A stretch of DNA of 64,000 nucleotides from Pikeienuella piscinae (GTDB taxonomy: Bacteria; Pseudomonadota; Alphaproteobacteria; Rhodobacterales; Rhodobacteraceae): positions 1,240,001-1,304,000 of the forward strand of contig NZ_CP049056.1 in assembly GCF_011044155.1 (NCBI RefSeq). The letters are read 5' to 3'. Each line of letters starts with the position of its first letter. Positions within the stretch are counted from its first letter, which is position 1. The position numbers and the translations under genes were made by a program. Shown here piece by piece: positions 61,002 through 64,000 of this stretch. The notes under the pieces were generated by a model, which was not told where the DNA came from, ran no database searches, and worked only from the letters and a program-made list of their open reading frames with translations.

Positions 61002-62594
61002 TCACTTGTCCAGCCAGACGTCCCAGAAGACGCTGCCGTTGAAGCTCTTGTAGCCCATCACGTAGCTGCGGCGCGCATGCCAGCCGAAGTAATCGCCGAG
61101 CTTGATGTTCACGACATCGTCGTAGAAGATCTGCTGCACGTCCTTGAACGCCTCATATCGCGGCTCGAACTCGCGCAGCGTCGCGATCTCGTCCAGAAGC
61201 CCGTCCATCTCCGGGTTGGCGTAGGGCGTCCACTTGTCTGAACGGAAGTTCGTATCCCAGCCTGACGGATCATAGCGCACGCTGTGCTCCATGCTGCTGA
61301 GATGCCACTTCGGCCGCAGGTCCTCTCCCTGGACATGCGCCAGCAACGCCGCCCAATCCAGCACCTCCAGCCGGACATTGAGGCCGATGCTTTGCAGTTC
61401 CTGCTGGTAGATCACGGCGCTCTTGTACAGCGAATCCAGGGTCCGCGTGGTCATCAGCACGATTTCCTGATTGTCGTAGCCGGCTTCGGCGATCAGCCTG
61501 CGCGCCTCTTCCTTGTCGTTCTTGTAGTATTCGGCCCCGGCGTCGTTCGCCCAGACCTGCTCTTCGAAGGCCAGGGACGGGGAAAGCCGTATCAACTCGG
61601 GGTCGCCAATCGTTCCCAGCATGATCAGTTCACGGTCCACGCCGATTTGGACGGCCCGACGGATACGCAGATCGTCCATCGGGGGATTGTGATGGTTGAC
61701 CATGATATTCAGCCAATTGAGCGGCTTCAGCGTCGTCCCGGCGAAGCCTTCGGTTCCCTCGATACTCAACCGCTGTTCCGGCGGGACGCTGTCGGCGATA
61801 TCGAACCGCCCGCTTCTCAGCCCTGCTTCCTGGGTGCCGGGTTCCGAGATGAAGGTCCAGACCAGCTCATCCACATAAGCGGTCCTGCGCCCACCCAGCC
61901 CGTCAGGGCCATCATAGCGATCGTCGACGCGATAGTCCGGGAAACGCTCCATCACCAGCGCCTCGCCGCGACGCCATTCCTTCATCCTGAACGGCCCGGT
62001 GCCCACGAACTGGTCGTCCGCCAACGCTTCGTCCCCCGCCGCCTCGACAATCGCGGCTGGATAGATCTTGAACGCCGCATGGGGCTGGCTCAGCTTCTCC
62101 AGGAACGGTCCGGGGTTCGAGGAGAACTGGAACACAACCGTTCCGGAGTCGGGCGCGTAGACCTTTTCGACCTTTCCGCCGATCGAAGAGGCCAGCCGCG
62201 CCTTCTTCATGAAGCGGTTCCAGCTGGCGACGACGTCTTCCGCGACCATCGTGCTGCCGTCGTGGAACTTGACCCCATCGAGCAGAGTGAACGTCCAGGT
62301 GTTCCCGTCCTCGGTGACATCGTATCCGGTCGCGAGTTCGGGAATCAGGCCGAACTTGCTGTCATAGGTGTAGAGCGACTCGAAGAGGTGGCTGTGCATC
62401 GTGCGCACGATGGTGGCGGCCGTCGCCAAGGGATCGAAGGCGTCGACCGTCTCATTGATGGCGCAGGTCAGGACGCCGCCAAACTTCGCGGTCTGGGCCC
62501 GCGCCGGCGATTGTGAGATTGCGAGGCCCGCACCCACCAGCGCAGTCGAGCCGATCAGGAATTGCCGTCTCGTGGCGTAAGGATATAGCATCAT
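61002..62594 (-). CDS. Peptide ABC transporter substrate-binding protein (SBP-bac-5)
   Basis: 530-residue periplasmic protein. The N-terminus carries a twin-arginine signal (ATRRQFLIGSTALVGAG, cleavage near PARAQT), so it may be exported folded. DGVKFHDGSTMVAEDVVASWNR near residue 105 (landmark) and GTGPFRMKEWRRGEALV near residue 198 are family hallmarks. First gene of the operon with the DppB/DppC permeases and amidohydrolase. Ligand unknown; the enzymes nearby point to an N-acyl amino acid or dipeptide. Confidence 0.92.
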   Translation of the reverse strand: MMLYPYATRRQFLIGSTALVGAGLAISQSPARAQTAKFGGVLTCAINETVDAFDPLATAATIVRTMHSHLFESLYTYDSKFGLIPELATGYDVTEDGNTWTFTLLDGVKFHDGSTMVAEDVVASWNRFMKKARLASSIGGKVEKVYAPDSGTVVFQFSSNPGPFLEKLSQPHAAFKIYPAAIVEAAGDEALADDQFVGTGPFRMKEWRRGEALVMERFPDYRVDDRYDGPDGLGGRRTAYVDELVWTFISEPGTQEAGLRSGRFDIADSVPPEQRLSIEGTEGFAGTTLKPLNWLNIMVNHHNPPMDDLRIRRAVQIGVDRELIMLGTIGDPELIRLSPSLAFEEQVWANDAGAEYYKNDKEEARRLIAEAGYDNQEIVLMTTRTLDSLYKSAVIYQQELQSIGLNVRLEVLDWAALLAHVQGEDLRPKWHLSSMEHSVRYDPSGWDTNFRSDKWTPYANPEMDGLLDEIATLREFEPRYEAFKDVQQIFYDDVVNIKLGDYFGWHARRSYVMGYKSFNGSVFWDVWLDK

Positions 62595-62830
62595 TTGTCC
62601 CCATTGGTCATTTCATCTAATGCGAGGCGCGTTCCGGCTCTTAGCTAACGGAAAGATTACCAGCGCAGATGCTCGATTATCCACCACAATTGTGCGCACC
62701 CTGCCACATAGATTGCAAAATTCAACGGATTCTGAATGGGAACTCCACGACGAGCTTGTTGTCGTAGGGGATTGACAACGGGACGCCGCCGACGAGCGCA
62801 AATCCTCGATCAGGGCGCGAGCCTTACGCT

Positions 62831-63841
62831 CTAGAACCGCTGACAGGTCACGGCGGCGGCGCTGGAGATCAGCTCAGCGATATCAGAAGCGTCGTACCCG
62901 GCCTCGGCCAGTACTTCTTCAGTGTGCTCGCCCAACTCGGGCGGCGAGTTCCGAACGGCGCCGGCGGCCCCGTCCAGATGGAAGCCGACGCCCGGAACCT
63001 TGAAAGTCTGATCGAGCTTGGGGACGGAGATTTCCAGAAGCGCGCCGCGGTCGCGCACATGCGGCTCGTTCAGCACCTCCGGCACGTCGCGCACCTTGGA
63101 GCATGGGACTGAAGCCGCGTTGAGGCGGCGTTCCCATTCCAGCGCTGGCGATCGCAGGAACGTCTCGGCCAGAAGCGGCCCAATCTCGTCGGCAAGCTCG
63201 GGATGGTCTTTCCACTCAGCGATCCTGGGATCATCGAGCAGATCGGTGAGCCCGCACACGTCAGCCAGCCCTCTGATCTGGGCGACGGTGTTGCCGATCA
63301 CCACGATTTTCCCGTCCCGCGTATCGAAGCACCCCGAGAACGGGCTTCGCGAGAAAGGCCTGTTTCCCGCCAGCGCGGGAACCCTTCCCGCAATGGTCCA
63401 TTCGGCCACGACCGGACCCATGATCGCCAGGGTGGCGTCCAGCATGGAAGCGTCGATAATCGAACCCTTCCCGGTCCTCGTTCGCTGAATGATCGCCGTC
63501 GTGATGGCGAGGGCGGCCGATTGGCCGACGATGTAGTCGGTTATCGGCGTGCCGACCCTGAGCGGCCCGCTCGCATCGGAGCCCGTCACGGACATCAGAC
63601 CCGACATTCCCTGGATGATGTGATCGTAGGCTGGCCGTTCGACGAATGGACCATCCTGCCCATATCCGGTGATCGAACAATAGATCAGGTCCGGTTTCAG
63701 TTTGAGGAGATCCTCCGCTCCGAGTCCCAGGCTCGCGAGCTTGCCTGGCCGGAAATTTTCGACGACGACATCGCATGTGGCGGCGAGAGGCCTATCAATT
63801 CGACTTGAGCCACTAGATCGTGCTGGTCGCCGGCGCCACGG
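62831..63841 (-). pseudogene. CaiB/BaiF family CoA-transferase lacking its N-terminus
   Basis: The frame reads as a family III CoA-transferase from about DVVVENFRPGKLASLG through YGQDGPFVERPAYDHIIQGMSGL, GTPITDYIVGQSAAL (with the expected catalytic Asp) and GKGSIIDASMLDA to the C-terminus at 62831. Family members have ~380-400 residues beginning with a conserved GIRVLD-LAGP segment. Here homology stops near 63790 and an in-frame TGA stands at 63844-63842, so about 75 N-terminal residues are missing. The sequence beyond is unrelated. It is most likely a deletion or insertion remnant; translation from an internal ATG at 63607 would give a non-functional 258-residue piece. Confidence 0.7.
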
Positions 63842-64000
63842 TCACCATCAAGGTGGCGCACAGCCCTGGCAAGGGACTTGGGTCTTGACGGAGGATGGGG
63901 CCGGAAGGCCCCCGGAAATGGGAAAGAAATGCGCGGCTTCCATTGAGCCGCGCTCAGCCAGAGGGGTGCATCAAGCACGCCGACGATCACGCAAGGGATG
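63842..64000. other. Unassigned sequence upstream of the truncated CoA-transferase
   Basis: I recognise no gene. It contains a perfect hairpin GGGGCC-GGAA-GGCCCC (63894-63909 region) and minus-strand frames with no family resemblance. It could be the end of a mobile element or rearranged DNA that replaced the start of the CoA-transferase gene. Confidence 0.4.

Noticed and set aside
63842-64000. Insertion-sequence transposase fragment
   Set aside because: No transposase motif or terminal inverted repeat could be recognised; kept only as unassigned DNA.
1-64000. tRNA, rRNA or replication origin
   Set aside because: No tRNA-like cloverleaf sequence, rRNA stretch, DnaA-box cluster or rep gene was noticed when reading the intergenic regions.

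Overview
The window reads as a stretch of a high-GC (roughly two-thirds G+C) alphaproteobacterial chromosome or large replicon, most likely from the Rhodobacterales or a close relative. The basis is gene order and family content. A hemC-hemD-mitofilin-hemY string sits divergent to tsaD-gpsA, there are several TRAP and amino-acid/peptide ABC transporters, and an NsrR/NnrS/truncated-globin block and a cbtB-cbtA pair are present. Genes are tightly packed with many ATGA start/stop overlaps. I saw no rRNA, tRNA, CRISPR array or intact insertion sequence.

Region 1 (1-24141) is a carboxylic-acid catabolic island. It holds three TRAP systems: two three-gene DctPQM sets and one TAXI protein with a fused QM permease. 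With them are an amidohydrolase, an SMP-30 lactonase, an MFS carrier, two SDR dehydrogenases, an enoyl-CoA hydratase and a fused NDP-forming acyl-CoA synthetase. The island also has a FadR-type GntR regulator and a biotin-dependent acyl-CoA carboxylase built from a 73-residue biotin carrier, one biotin carboxylase and two different carboxyltransferase paralogues transcribed divergently. A succinyl-CoA-synthetase-like pair closes it. The logic is acid uptake, CoA activation, carboxylation and hydration; the substrate is not evident.

Region 2 (24154-28347) is a leftward operon for a polar amino-acid ABC transporter and a D-cysteine desulfhydrase/ACC-deaminase-like enzyme.

Region 3 (28509-31295) is the most unusual locus. 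A Tat-signal peptide with a Gly/His/Arg/Trp-rich tail is followed by a PqqD-like/HPr-kinase-like fusion protein and a nucleotidyltransferase, a combination that suggests a peptide modification and export system.

Region 4 (31372-38188) is core housekeeping: gpsA, tsaD, hemC, hemD, a mitofilin (Mic60) homologue and hemY. Region 5 (38342-42564) holds cbtBA with a His-rich exported protein, then nsrR divergent from a group III truncated globin, a 7Fe ferredoxin and nnrS (nitric oxide response). Region 6 (42581-46410) has a LysR regulator divergent from a small protein, 5-formyl-THF cyclo-ligase, a DUF488 protein, a nitronate-monooxygenase-like enzyme and a stand-alone PAS protein.

Region 7 (46603-52645) is a leftward amino-acid ABC operon with a GntR regulator, a quinone oxidoreductase and an aminotransferase. 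Region 8 (53088-62594) is a peptide/opine-type ABC system split around an Lrp regulator, with an M20 deacylase, a threonine-dehydratase-like enzyme and an amidohydrolase. The window ends in a CaiB/BaiF CoA-transferase that has lost its N-terminus.

A window-wide pattern is that all six transporter substrate-binding-protein genes are followed directly by a perfect GC-rich stem-loop of 9-13 bp before the next gene. A second is a TGTCAAC(A) motif that recurs in the three divergent promoter regions of Region 1 and upstream of the Region 7 operon, which carries the other FCD-type GntR regulator.
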